A DNA stretch of 64,000 nucleotides from Alectoria sarmentosa (Eukaryota > Ascomycota > Lecanoromycetes > Lecanorales > Parmeliaceae). The notes below the pieces were generated by a model that worked only from the letters and a program-made list of their open reading frames with translations, did no database searches and was not told the origin of the DNA. Of the stretch, positions 54,587-64,000 are shown in pieces (positions within the stretch are counted from its first letter, which is position 1; each line of letters starts with the position of its first letter). The stretch is from assembly GCA_009733775.1 (NCBI GenBank), contig WOGZ01000065.1, positions 62,001 through 126,000 on the forward strand, read 5' to 3'. Made by a program: the position numbers and the translations under genes.

Positions 54587-57222
54587 ATGGCACCTAAGAA
54601 GAAACCCCCCAAGAAGTCCGAAGGCGAGAGCACCTCTGCGACCAAGCCAGCTCAGAGGAAATTCACTGAAACAGAGAAGAAATCTGTTGGTGTAGCCAAG
54701 AAGCCTCCTCCAAAGAAATCCGTGGGCAAGACGGCTGCGATCAAGAAGGAGACAAAGAAGAAATCCATCAAAGTCACGGGAAAAGCTGGCGCTGTGATCA
54801 AAGTTGAGGAGATATCTGACAAGCCCGCTGGCAATACCCGCGCTGCGACCAAGAGAGAACCCAAGGACAAACCCACCAGACCTGCGGGCAAGCCAGTCAC
54901 TGCGACTACTAAGAAACCTAAAAGAAAACCCCCCAAACCTGCGGGCAAGACCAGTGCTGCGGCCAAAGAACCAAGTTCAGAGTTGGTCGGTTTCCCAAGT
55001 GAAGACACACCAGCAGTAAGCCCGAATCGCAAACGAAAAACCGAAGATAAATGGACCGAAACCACTGACTTACCAGTCCCCAAGTCTCCAAAGCTAAATC
55101 CAGGTAGGTGACTCTCGATTTGTAAAAGCTGTCAGAAAGAGTGACAATTTTGCGCCGTGCAAATCGTCTTGAAACTCACTCATGTAGGACAAGTTGATAC
55201 GCCAATACCAAAAGCTTCAAGGGTTTTCGACGGCTTCCCTGATTTGAAGACTGGCCCCAGGCCGTAACGAGTCGAAGTGGCTGACATTACTCCAGGATCA
55301 TCTCCTAATCCGTCCAGGAAAAGCAGAGAGATTAGGACGCTAGAAGAATTTGCTTCCGAGGGATGGGATACCAAGGACTTCAACCGCGAACTCTGCTGCA
55401 TTGACACAGTAGACCTCTCCCGAATTCCATCTCCATTCGCCAACTTGGCAGATCGCGCCCAAAGGTTCATGCATAACATTGACAACCACACACATCCAAG
55501 GGTGTGGCGTCTTTTCCGCACCATATACGGCGCAGATACTGCCTCCCTCATAAGCAGGCTCAATGAATGTCCTCCTGGAGCCTTCGTTGCGCTTCAACAC
55601 GAATTGACGCTCGACCAGTTCTATATGGTGGGGTCCGACAAACCTGACTTCTCGCTCGAGTTGACTAGGGGAGATGGAACAAATGCCGGCGCCTCTTTCG
55701 ACATACATATCCGCAAGAACTATAAAACGGACGAACTAGACTATTTCGTTGCCAACGAAAAACTCAACCTTCTCATCATCAACGAAAAACATATAGGCAG
55801 AAAGTTGGCAGCGGGACCTCTTCCTGATTTCGCAGTCATCCTGATTAACCGCTCGGTCATATTCTGGTGGCGTACACGAGCAGCTATGGACTATATACCA
55901 GAGGCGATATCGCATGTGAGCTCGATACAGACTCAGTCTCTGATCGTCCCACTGACAATTTGTTCCAGGCTGTTAAAGAAGTAAAAAAAGTGGGCGCTAC
56001 TGAGGAGCCACCACTCTTCCCTCCGACTACCAAAAAAGGAGGTAACACAGCTAAGGAGCCATCACCTCCCAAAAAGACTGCTAAAAAGGGAGATGATACT
56101 GCCAAGGCGCCATCATCTCCTTTATCGAGTGGCAGTGAGGAAGGAGAGACTGCTAAGGAGCCTACCACTTCCCCAACATATGCCAAGCAAGACGAAGATG
56201 ATATCACGGAGCCAGCAGCGCCGCGGCCGACCTGGAAGAAAATCATGAATGATGGTCTTGCACGTCACAGCTCTAAACAAGATGCCTCGATGAACGGCAG
56301 CGAGCTCCATGAGATCAAATCAGCCTCAGGCATGACTATCGACGACGTGTTATTCGCCGTGGGGACTATTTGGGAAGGCCTCAGGATCCAAGGCGTGCCT
56401 TTTGCGTACGCCGACACGAACGTTTTCGACCCGGCTTATCAACAGATGGTCGGAAGGGAAGGATGGCAAACGTTCGGCGTAGTTGGCAAAGGAGACAGGT
56501 TCATCATGCCGTTGTGGTTCCCACCTAACACAGAGGAGATTGAGAAAGTTCACAAGGGAAACCTGGAAAAGAATAAAAAAGGGACGAGCGCGAAAGGCAA
56601 AGAAGATAAGGCCAAGGCTAGCACCAATCAACCATCCTCTGATCTTGGCCATCTCTTGCTTGCTGTAGCTAAAAGGCATCCGTCAAAAGCGAAGACAGTC
56701 CATATAGAGATACGCGATAGTCTAAACGAATTCCAAGATCCCCATGAGATACGCGACAGGGCACGAGAACTTGCCGAGATTTGGTTAGGTGGCGCCGTGG
56801 AAACCAGCTTTGCCGACATCGTAGTTCCTCAGCAGACTGGAAATTCCAACGCCTGTGGCTTTCATGTCATCCTCAACGCATGGGCAGTCATGCTCGGAAT
56901 TCCACTTCACCAGGATGAATGCCGCCGCAAAGGCTGCGGACATCACAAAACATTCATAAAAATTGGCCTGAAAATCGTCAATCTGGCCCTCGCAGGTTTC
57001 ATGGACTCTGGAACGATCCAAGCGTTCATGAACGTTTTTGGCGTTTCGGAAGAGCAAGACTCGAGTGCTACAGAAGACCCTGCAAGACCCCGTGTCGATG
57101 CTGTCAAGATGGATAAAAACCGATTGCGGAGGACACTCGAGCGACAACAAAACAATATCGAGATGCCTTCACCGTCCTCCTCTCACAAAGCTCCGCCCAT
57201 AGACCTGGGTCCACTGATCTGA
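54587..57222 (+). CDS. C48/Ulp1-type cysteine peptidase domain protein with Lys-rich N-terminus
   Basis: Probable SUMO/ubiquitin-like protease or relative. Exons 54587..55103, 55296..55915 and 55969..57222 (192- and 53-bp introns); product 796 aa. Residues 1-170 are Lys/Pro/Thr repeats (KPPKKS, KPAGK), probably nuclear. A middle domain (GWDTKDFNRELCCIDTVDL through ILINRSVIFWW) is unrecognised. A second Lys/Pro linker precedes the C-terminal catalytic domain, which shows the C48 order: His607 (LGHLLLAV), Asp629 (EIRDSL), Gln667/668 (VPQQTGNS) and Cys675 (NACGFHVI). An alternative internal exon in the first intron would end at a TAA. The C-terminus is uncertain: a +1 frame after 57222 encodes a UBA-like segment ending at a TAG at 57390-57392 that could be joined by splicing. 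Confidence 0.72.
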
Positions 57223-57512
57223 AAAAGGCTGTCTCTGAAAGTAAAGTTCAACAATTCATCATGGCGCTGGGCTCTAGGGTAACACGGGGTGTCGCAAAGG
57301 ACTTTATTGCAATGGCAGGAGGAGACGTTAATGAGGCAATTACGGCATTTGTGGCACATACGTCAAAGCTTGACGCACCCACCGGAGCATAGTCGAGCTA
57401 GGGGAGATCTTCAAATTTTTGACGGTAGGCTGGTTCGTGATGCGATGTTGAGTGTCTGCCAAACTTCACGAATGGAGCTCTTTTTGGTTTGATACACAGT
57501 GATTATGATGGA

Positions 57513-58295
57513 TCACTTGATCTTCTTCGCCTTCAGCTTGATAGTCTCTCCGTTTACAAAGATGCCCTTGCCCTTGTACACTTCCGGTACCCTCCACTTT
57601 CTGATATTCGCCGCGAACTGATTCACCACCTCTTTCTCTACCCCCTCTAACAGTATTCGAGTAGGCTGTGGTGTGCTTGCTTTCATGCCTAAAGGGATAC
57701 CAAGCTCGATGGGGTGCGAGTAGCCGACCTTCAAAGAAACAAATTGCTGTCCGGGGTACTCTGGCTGGACGGAGACTGCTGAGGGCTCGATTGTTGCTCT
57801 GTAGCCCACCCCAACCAGTCGTAGAATAGCGGTATGACCTTCTGATACTCCTAAAATATGATTGTTCAGATATGCGCGGGTAGTACCTGGTGACGTTAGG
57901 GACAGTAATGAGGCTCATGGCCAGCATAGCGGGAGCAGACATACCCCACATCTCGCGCTGCTTACGTTCCTCCCTATCCAGTATACTCAAAGAAGCTTTT
58001 CTTGTCTCTTTGTCATGGTCGAGGCTCATGTAGGGTGGGAGCCGCACGGACATCTTGCCTGCGCGGAAATCAGCAAAAGCTTCTCCTTCGAGATTTAATC
58101 CTATATACCTAAAGGGCCAACGATTTCCACTATCTTCGGTGGCTCGGTCGTAGTAATGTTCTGTTTCCGTCTGACTGGGGGGTCGAGAAATCTGAGATCG
58201 ACTCCTTGCGGAAGTGACAAGGGCGCACTGCCAATCCGAGATCTGCATCCTGAAGTGGTAGAGAATGGTCTCAGGCAATAGGGTCTTAATATCAT
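57513..58295 (-). CDS. MRPL6: Mitochondrial large-subunit ribosomal protein uL6m
   Basis: Structural protein of the mitochondrial 54S/large subunit. Exons complement(57513..57886, 57945..58058, 58109..58295), introns of 58 and 50 bp; product 224 aa. The N-terminal MILRPYCLRPFSTTSGCRSR is a mitochondrial presequence. uL6 blocks: PPKIVEIVGPLGKMSVRLPP, REERKQREMWG, LGVSEGHTAILRLVGVGYRA, VSLKVGYSHPIELGIPLGMK, PTRILLEGVEKEVVNQFAAN, then IRKWRVPEVYKGKGIFVNGE, the C-terminal uL6 signature, ending KLKAKKIK. Both introns interrupt conserved codons and the frame closes. ATG 58295 is the first Met in frame. Divergent from kar5, 229 bp apart. Confidence 0.94.
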
Positions 58296-58524
58296 GATGT
58301 GGTGTTTGTAGTGAATGAATGGAAGAAGTGAACTCAATGCCGAGCCGCGCTACGCGCGTGTCACTTCGCGCCAAGTGTTTTCAATGTCACTCTATGCCAA
58401 ATTATCAGGGTAACTTACCCGAGAGGCATCACTGAGGCGGGATTCATGCTTTGACCTTCGTCCACCTTCATGGGCATCTTTCCCTTCTACACACTCCTTT
58501 AACGGGACGGCATCCCTTGCAGCG

Positions 58525-60574
58525 ATGCCCTCTCCATTGAAATGCAGTTGTCGTCTGGCAATTGTCGTTGTCCTGTTGCCTCTTTTCCTTCCGTGTTCAA
58601 CGGCTTGGGGCCTTCCGAAGACGAAGACCAATGGCAAATTGACTCCCGATCAAAACCTCACAACGCTCGTCAGACCCGAGCCTGTCGACCAGACCGGCAT
58701 CTACACCCATGCAATCCAGCTCCTCTCCTCGATGCAAGCTTCACCATCCTGCAACCGGCTCGCCGCATCCACACTGCTTGATTCATGTCATACGATTGAT
58801 GGTTCAATTCGGAATGCAGAAGAGTCCCTTGAGGACGTACGATCGGTCTACGCGGCCCAATTGGCAATGTGTGAGATTGTGAGTGCTGGGTCAGCAGTTC
58901 CTCAGGCATGCAAATCTCTGGACGTTACACCAGGAACGAATGTTCATCAGACCAGTGGGTTCAAAGACATTCGCAGAGATCAGCTGGGTCTATGTCTACA
59001 ATCATTGGAATCAAAGCCGCAATGGTGGACAAGCTACAGCAACAACAGGCAGAATGCGATGGTGATGTGTCAGGCCGCTCGGGTGGATATTGAGAAAGAC
59101 GAGCTCATTAAGCTGCACAAGTCAGTTGTAGAAACCAATGCAGATGCCACCGCTGCTTTATCGAAGGCTACAAAAGAGTTCAATGAGTTCAATGATGGGT
59201 TCAGTACTCAGCTCCGAAGCAACTTTGCGCTCGCCAAGCAGATGTTTCAGGACCAATTGATGCATGACATCGAAGTCTCATCCAGCAAAACGCGGTCTTT
59301 AACCGAGAAACTGGTTAAAGGTATTGACACTGCCGTTCAATTAATGCTCAGCAAGATGGCCTCGACAGTGAGGGCCATAGATGAGGATGCGGCTACTTTG
59401 AGCGAAGTGAGTGAAGAATCGCACGCACTCCGAAGTGCCCAACGTCTGGCTAATTTCCGGTAGAATGTCCACAAAGCCAATATCGATTCCGCAAACCTGG
59501 AGAAAAACATTGGAAGAGTCTTTCAGCAGGTGGTGACGGGCAGCGCAGAGTTGGCTGCAACTCAAATCGAACAGTGGGATCTCAGTCGTGTACTGGCGAC
59601 GGATTTGCAGAGCTCTCTACAAAACATGAAAGGAGGGGTCGGTCCATTGCTTGGTGCGCTAGCGAGTCTGCATGGCCAATTAGTGAGTGAGCCGAGTCAT
59701 TTTATGGTGTTTAGCTGGTGGATTCTTCCTTCTTTGAGGTGTCTAACCACTGGAACGTTGCTTGTTTCATGGTTTCTAACCTCTGGAATGTTGCTTGTTT
59801 GATGGTGTCTAAACAATGGAACGTTGCTTGTTAAACTTTTCTAACCTCTGAAACGTTCTAGCAAACGAGCAACGAATTGGTGGCTTTCATGTATTTGAGG
59901 CAGAATGAGCTGTACGAGGTACAACTTCTACACTGGCTGACCTCTCACTCGCCCTTGACTGACGGTCTCACAGCGCGTGAGAGAGCTCGACTACTCGTTT
60001 TCCGGACTCGAATCAAAAACAAAGACCCTTCATGTAGCCCTCACTAACGTGTCTTCAAGCGCACGTGGTCTCCATGAAACAGTTGATGATGCGGCCGCAA
60101 GGATAGCGAACATGGTTTGGTTTGGTGCAATCCCCGGAGAACTTGTCAGATTGGGTTGGCTGGTCCTCGCAGTCGCCGTGCTGCACCGGTTCAGTCCCCG
60201 CCACGCGAAATTTGTGGTGGGAATCCTTGGTGAGTTTTAACAGGCCATGGATGGGTCTGCTGTCCTTCTTGTTGCCCAATTTTTGCTGACTCGAAGCCAC
60301 AGGATTAATGGTACTTTTGCTCGTCTCGGGTAGTCTGCCCGAATTCAGGTCGATTCCTTCGATCTTGATCCCTCCGGACCTGATATTGATTCACCATGCT
60401 TGGGTGAGACTTGCTGCGACACTGGGCGTTGTCTCGACAATCGCCCTTATTATCTACCAGCACACCAACGCTTTCAGAGCTTTTCGCTCCCGTGTCATGG
60501 GTCAGAAGCCTTCCGACCTAACATTCATAGGATTGGAAGCTTCTGAGAGGCAGCACCGTCAATGGAATATCTAG
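58525..60574 (+). CDS. kar5: Kar5/Tht1-type nuclear membrane fusion (karyogamy) protein, interrupted by an in-frame TAG
   Basis: ER/nuclear-envelope protein family needed for nuclear fusion after mating. Exons 58525..59682, 59862..59918, 59974..60229 and 60303..60574 sum to 581 codons, in frame throughout. It starts with a signal peptide (LAIVVVLLPLFLPCSTAW). The cysteine-bearing lumenal domain follows: SPSCNRLAASTLLDSC, LAMCEIV, VPQACKSL, YSNNRQNAMVMCQAARVDIE. A long helical region runs through TKEFNEFNDGFSTQL, NVHKANIDSANLEKN and LQSSLQNMKGG. The C-terminal membrane segments include RLGWLVLAVAVLHRF, GLMVLLLVSG and LGVVSTIALIIY. Codon 313 is TAG (59461-59463) inside the coiled region, with family-like sequence on both sides. 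No splice choice tested removes it in frame. The normal codon would be CAG by one C-to-T change, or TGG after A-to-I editing. Confidence 0.8.
59738..59861. repeat. 33-bp tandem repeat inside kar5 intron 1
   Basis: Copies at 59738-59770, 59771-59803, 59804-59836 and a truncated one at 59837-59861 that ends in the splice acceptor TTCTAG. Each carries TCTAA[CA] and a GGAA[CT]GTTGCTTGTT core (shortened in the last). Seen directly. Confidence 0.92.
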
Positions 60575-61117
60575 GCTGTCTACTCTACGCCTTACGACTT
60601 ACGACAGCATTTATGACAGCATCTTTGCTTTTTTGCGCCCACGAAATAACTAGATCTTACGGGAAACGGCTTATCAAGGCAGGAAGATTTGGCTGGACTG
60701 ATACCCATGCATTGGCATGCATTGTTGGCTTGCGTTTGCTATTTGCGCTAGATACCCCCTATTTTTAGCTTGGAATTATTGAACATTGCTGATAGCCCCC
60801 TCGTGATGTGCTTGACTTGCGGCATTGGGAGCTCGAGCATATACAGGTATTGAACAGATCATGGCGTAGACGGGCAAATTGCTTAGGCAAAGATCTCAGC
60901 GAAAACCAGGAATACGCTAGAAAGTGAGTGAACGAAGGCGTAGAGCGTTGTATTTTTGGGTGGTGGAACCCTAGATTTACAGCTTCGATATATACAGCCG
61001 TCGCCAAAGCTGCACCCGTCGGCAGGAACCCCGTATCTATACACGAGTTTTCAGATTGAATAATCGCGATGCTTCACACTAACCAGCACACAGCCCATCA
61101 GCCTCGAACAGATCACT
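60575..61117. other. Intergenic between convergent genes
   Basis: 543 bp between the kar5 stop and the class II aldolase stop. A 68-codon plus frame continues past kar5 in another phase but shows no domain. No gene seen. Confidence 0.45.
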
Positions 61118-62329
61118 CTACGCCTCATTGACATAAAACGCATTCGCCTCAACCTCTCTAATCCACAGTCCCCACGGCCTCCCCACCGTCGTCTGGCCCA
61201 TCTCCCTACAATCCCCCAGCTCTCCATCCCCCAACCACCTGACCCCCTCATCCTGCGCCCCCTTGTCCCTCTCCTCCCTCCCCTTGCCCCTCTCCACCGC
61301 GCTCATCTGCGCATTCCGCAACACCATCGCCGTCGTCTGCACGCCCGCGTTCTGCTGCGTGTAGACGGCCCGGAACACGGCTTCCGGGACGCTGGATCCG
61401 AGGGCGGTGAACCCGTGCCCGCGCATGAGAACGACGGCGTGGTCGGGCTGCGGCGATGCGGCGGGGGGTGCGCCGTCGGCGTCTTTGGAGAGGAAGGTGG
61501 AGGCGAGGGCGGCGCCGGCGGCGCCGACGCGGGCGACGTAGCTGTCGGATTTGGAGAAGTGGGTGGCGAGGGCGGAGCCGAGGTGGGGGGTGGTGACGAG
61601 GAGGTCGTGGGTCGAGGTGCGGGTGTAGTGGTCTGCGATGTCGAAGACGGGGACGTGGTTTCCTTTTTGGTGGGATGGTGATATCAATATGTTTAGACGT
61701 AACGGAATCTTATCTTGTCGTAATGGATGCAGGAAGATGAGAAGCAGGATGACAATTGTGAAAGCTGGAGAGTAGAGTGGTCACATACCCAAGAATCCAG
61801 CCATGTGAAAACAAGCCTTCATCTCCACGCCACTGATGCCGTAGGGCAGCACTGCTTCGGAATGGCTGTGCACTACGCTGTTTACTCCCGGATACTTTTT
61901 GAATACCTCGCTGTGAATGCAACGTTCTCTGTATCCCTCTGAAACGTCCTGAGGGGTGCTTCGAGATCAGCTCCCCTCCTCGATTACGGATCAATATCAA
62001 AGACAAGCTCGGGGAATGTCGGGAAAGCAGAGAAGCATCCGCCTCGACTCAAGAAACGATAATCTCCACACTCCCACCTAAGAAAACCCACAAGACAGGC
62101 ATTCACATACCGATTTGACTGGGGACGCATCCTCGACATTATACTCGACTAGATCGGCCGCGGAAGAGACGAGGGCCGGGGCAACGGAGTGGGACATGAA
62201 GAAGGTGTGAGGGTTGTCGGGGTTGCGCATGGAGATGTGGCCGTAGGCGTCGACGACATGGTGGTAGTGGAGGATGTGGTTTGCTGTTATGAGCTCTTTG
62301 AACGGGGAGGAAGGGTTTTTGGAGGCCAT
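61118..62329 (-). CDS. Class II aldolase/adducin-domain protein (Mug14-like)
   Basis: Cytosolic protein of the class II aldolase/adducin fold, with metal-binding histidines; substrate unknown. Exons complement(61118..61662, 61789..61948, 62111..62329), introns of 126 and 162 bp; product 307 aa. Blocks: FKELITANHILHYHHVVDAY, GHISMRNPDNPHTFFMS, APALVSSAADLVEYNVEDA, RCIHSEVFKKYPGVNSVVHS, with His100 and His102 in VVHSHSEAVLPYGISG, MAGFLGNHVPVFDIADHYT, LVTTPHLGSALATHFS, and the third histidine, His209, in VVLMRGHGFTALG. The C-terminal RPWGLWIREVEANAFYVNE is polar. The catalytic metal ligands appear intact. Similar proteins in fission yeast are meiotically up-regulated, hence the Mug14 comparison. 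The third exon is markedly GC-rich compared with its neighbours. Confidence 0.88.
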
Positions 62330-63825
62330 TGGTCAATTGGGCTTGACTGATTTGGTTGGAATTGGGTCTGCGGCTATCATGCTTGGGTGCGCATTCCGAT
62401 GGAGGAGGTTGATGTGCTAGACGATGGTGACGGCTACACTATGTCATTGCCGCGATCCGCGGAGATGTCTACCTACGTTGTGAGGGGTTATTATTTTCAC
62501 AAAAAGCATCGAGTTTGCGAGTCGGATTGTATGGACTTTTTGATGCATAATTTAGACTCCCTACCCGTTGCGATTCTCACTGTTTAGAAGCCGCTCAAGG
62601 TTGCATTTTAGTTCTCAAAATTCAGAATCTTCTTGGAAGGATACTTCGAAACTGATCTTCTAGTATACACAATTTGTACTACAGGTTCTTGCGAATCTGA
62701 CGTCGCCGGAATATTTACAATTCGACTCGTAGGTGTGAAGTTTGATCTTGCACGTAGATCGATACGTTGCGTGGCCCAATGCCAAGAGCTTCTCGTTCTA
62801 GAAGCAGAATTCAGGTCTTCGGGCAACAATGCTACACGTGTAGTGGGCGATCAAATGCGCAATTCATCTCTATTTACCGACAACAACGTGGTGTTTTTTC
62901 TATGATATAGATCCTTGAATCCAGTTTCATTACTCTCGGATTTGTGTGAAAATGTGGTTTCTCAACAGGTGGCCACTCCGAATACTTTGTCGCATGACCT
63001 CATAGCAGATTAAAACCCTACTTTACTGTATACCTACGGAAAGATGTCGTCTTTCAGGCCCGGACGCCACGGACGCCACACACTCTGGGGATACGTTGTT
63101 GAGGCCGACGAGCGTCGGTAACTCCGGCGTTCCGGCGTATAAGGCAGTCAGTAACGTTAGGAAAGATTTGACTAATAGGCAATGCACTAGATAGGATTTG
63201 AAGAGTAACAGTCATCTCATAAAGTGGACAATGTCCATCCGATGTCCATCCGCCTTGAAATGGAGATATGTATCAATCTTGCTGCCTGGTTCCTCCCAAC
63301 TCGGATTTACGGCACGAGGGCTTTCCCGAATTCCGAACGCTAACGGGATTGCTAAGGTCAATGTGGATAGTAGGATAAGTGGATAACGCTGAAACACATT
63401 GACTTCCAAAGGGTATCTGCATTGGGCATGTAGGGCACCGTATGCAGCGGTTCGTACATGACATGTGTAACAAGCCTAGTGGTCTGGACCGAGCAAGAAC
63501 TCGTTGGAAAGGAAAACAATTGAAAAGAGGGTAGAGAATGTTCCGAATGAGAATAATACAAGTGACTTGTATGAATACAAATACCGCCAATACTGTACCC
63601 TGACGCCAAAGTAAAATGATTAGTCACCACGGCTAGAATAGTTTCCGGACGGCGTACATAACATAAACAACTGAGGGCCGAGGAATAGTATTAGGCACGA
63701 AGTTGACGGCTTCTTCTGCCTCCATAAGATGATTCCCTTTCTTCCATGCTGCCATAATAAAATTTCACCGACCCTTTCCCCAATTCTGCCCTCGATACCC
63801 ATCACCACTCCCCTCAAAGCCCCCA
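62330..63825. other. Intergenic, no gene seen
   Basis: 1.5 kb between the aldolase-like start and the last partial gene. No ATG-started frame of coding character on either strand. It must include both promoters. A short duplication GACGCCACGGACGCCACAC is visible near 63063-63082. Confidence 0.5.
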
Positions 63826-64000
63826 ATGACTTCAGCGGGGCCGTGGGGGGCCATCCCTCAGGCCCAGGGTGTCGCCCACATTATCGAGGAAACAGCTGAA
63901 AAGATGGAGAAGGACATACCACAGCGGATCGAAGACCGACTACCACTCGGCCAATCAAGCTCTTCTGCTGCAACAGACGCTTCCAGCGATCTTGAAAAAG
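63826..64000 (+). CDS. 5' end of an unidentified gene (partial)
   Basis: An ATG at 63826 opens a frame that runs to the window edge (58 codons and one base) without a stop or an obvious intron. It begins MTSAGPWGAIPQAQGVAHII and continues with an acidic/basic helical stretch (EETAEKMEKDIPQRIED) and a Ser/Ala-rich part (GQSSSSAATDASSD). Too little is visible to name a family. The frame, composition and a C-rich leader before the ATG make a real gene start likely. Confidence 0.5.
   Translation, partial: MTSAGPWGAIPQAQGVAHIIEETAEKMEKDIPQRIEDRLPLGQSSSSAATDASSDLEK

Noticed and set aside
55264..55295. A 32-bp intron (GTAACG...CTGAC...CCAG) in the C48 gene
   Set aside because: Too short for splicing and it breaks the reading frame; a 192-bp intron from 55104 to the same acceptor keeps phase.
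1..64000. CRISPR arrays, bacterial operons, tRNA or rRNA genes, intact transposons
   Set aside because: None found by eye: no regularly spaced repeats, no tRNA-like T-loop with matching stems, no transposase or reverse-transcriptase motifs. A tRNA scan could still find something missed.

Overview
This window is nuclear DNA from a filamentous ascomycete (Pezizomycotina). The evidence is: short introns (about 41-80 bp) with GT...CTAAC/CTGAC...AG signals splitting most genes; Yap1 bZIP with redox Cys boxes; a copper-fist regulator of the GRISEA/Mac1 type; DUF3176 and DUF7907 family proteins; Rsc9, Rad4, Bfr2 and Kar5/Tht1 homologues of fungal type; and gene-poor spacers with microsatellites. I could not fix the class or species from sequence alone. 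All intron/exon structures below were worked out by hand from reading frame, splice consensus and family similarity remembered from general knowledge; no search was run.

Layout. 1-5 kb: yap1 (cut by the window start), the SMN-type Tudor splicing factor SPF30, and a Ser/Lys-rich low-complexity ORF. 5.8-12.5 kb: an organosulfur-type cluster with a DszC/SfnC-like flavin monooxygenase, a GPR1/FUN34/YaaH (acetate/ammonium) transporter, and a divergently transcribed fused gene joining a zinc-less MDR oxidoreductase to an SfnG-type dimethyl-sulfone monooxygenase. 13.9-15.2 kb: a multi-exon secreted protein, followed by a 2.9-kb gene-free stretch with a degenerate tandem repeat. 18-32 kb: copper-fist regulator, a small membrane protein, Bfr2, a DUF3176 membrane protein interrupted by stop codons, a disordered protein, and Rad4/XPC. 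33.8-41.5 kb: accessory region with two small secreted proteins and a tandem pair of F-box-like paralogues plus a decayed third copy. 42-52 kb: conserved housekeeping block (CWC16/Saf4 splicing factor, Rsc9, a Rec114-like protein, COQ5, branched-chain keto-acid dehydrogenase E1 alpha). 53-64 kb: small secreted protein, a C48/Ulp1-type cysteine peptidase, mitochondrial ribosomal protein uL6m, a Kar5/Tht1 karyogamy protein with an internal TAG, a class II aldolase-like protein and the start of a further gene.

The two observations most worth following are (i) the MDR-SfnG gene fusion inside a divergent sulfur-metabolism cluster, and (ii) ORFs whose frames are intact over hundreds of codons except for internal TAG (or TGA) codons: kar5, the DUF3176 gene and, more weakly, the Ser-rich ORF. 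That pattern fits either recent C-to-T nonsense decay or correction of UAG to UGG by the sexual-stage A-to-I mRNA editing known in some filamentous ascomycetes; matched RNA and DNA reads would separate these.
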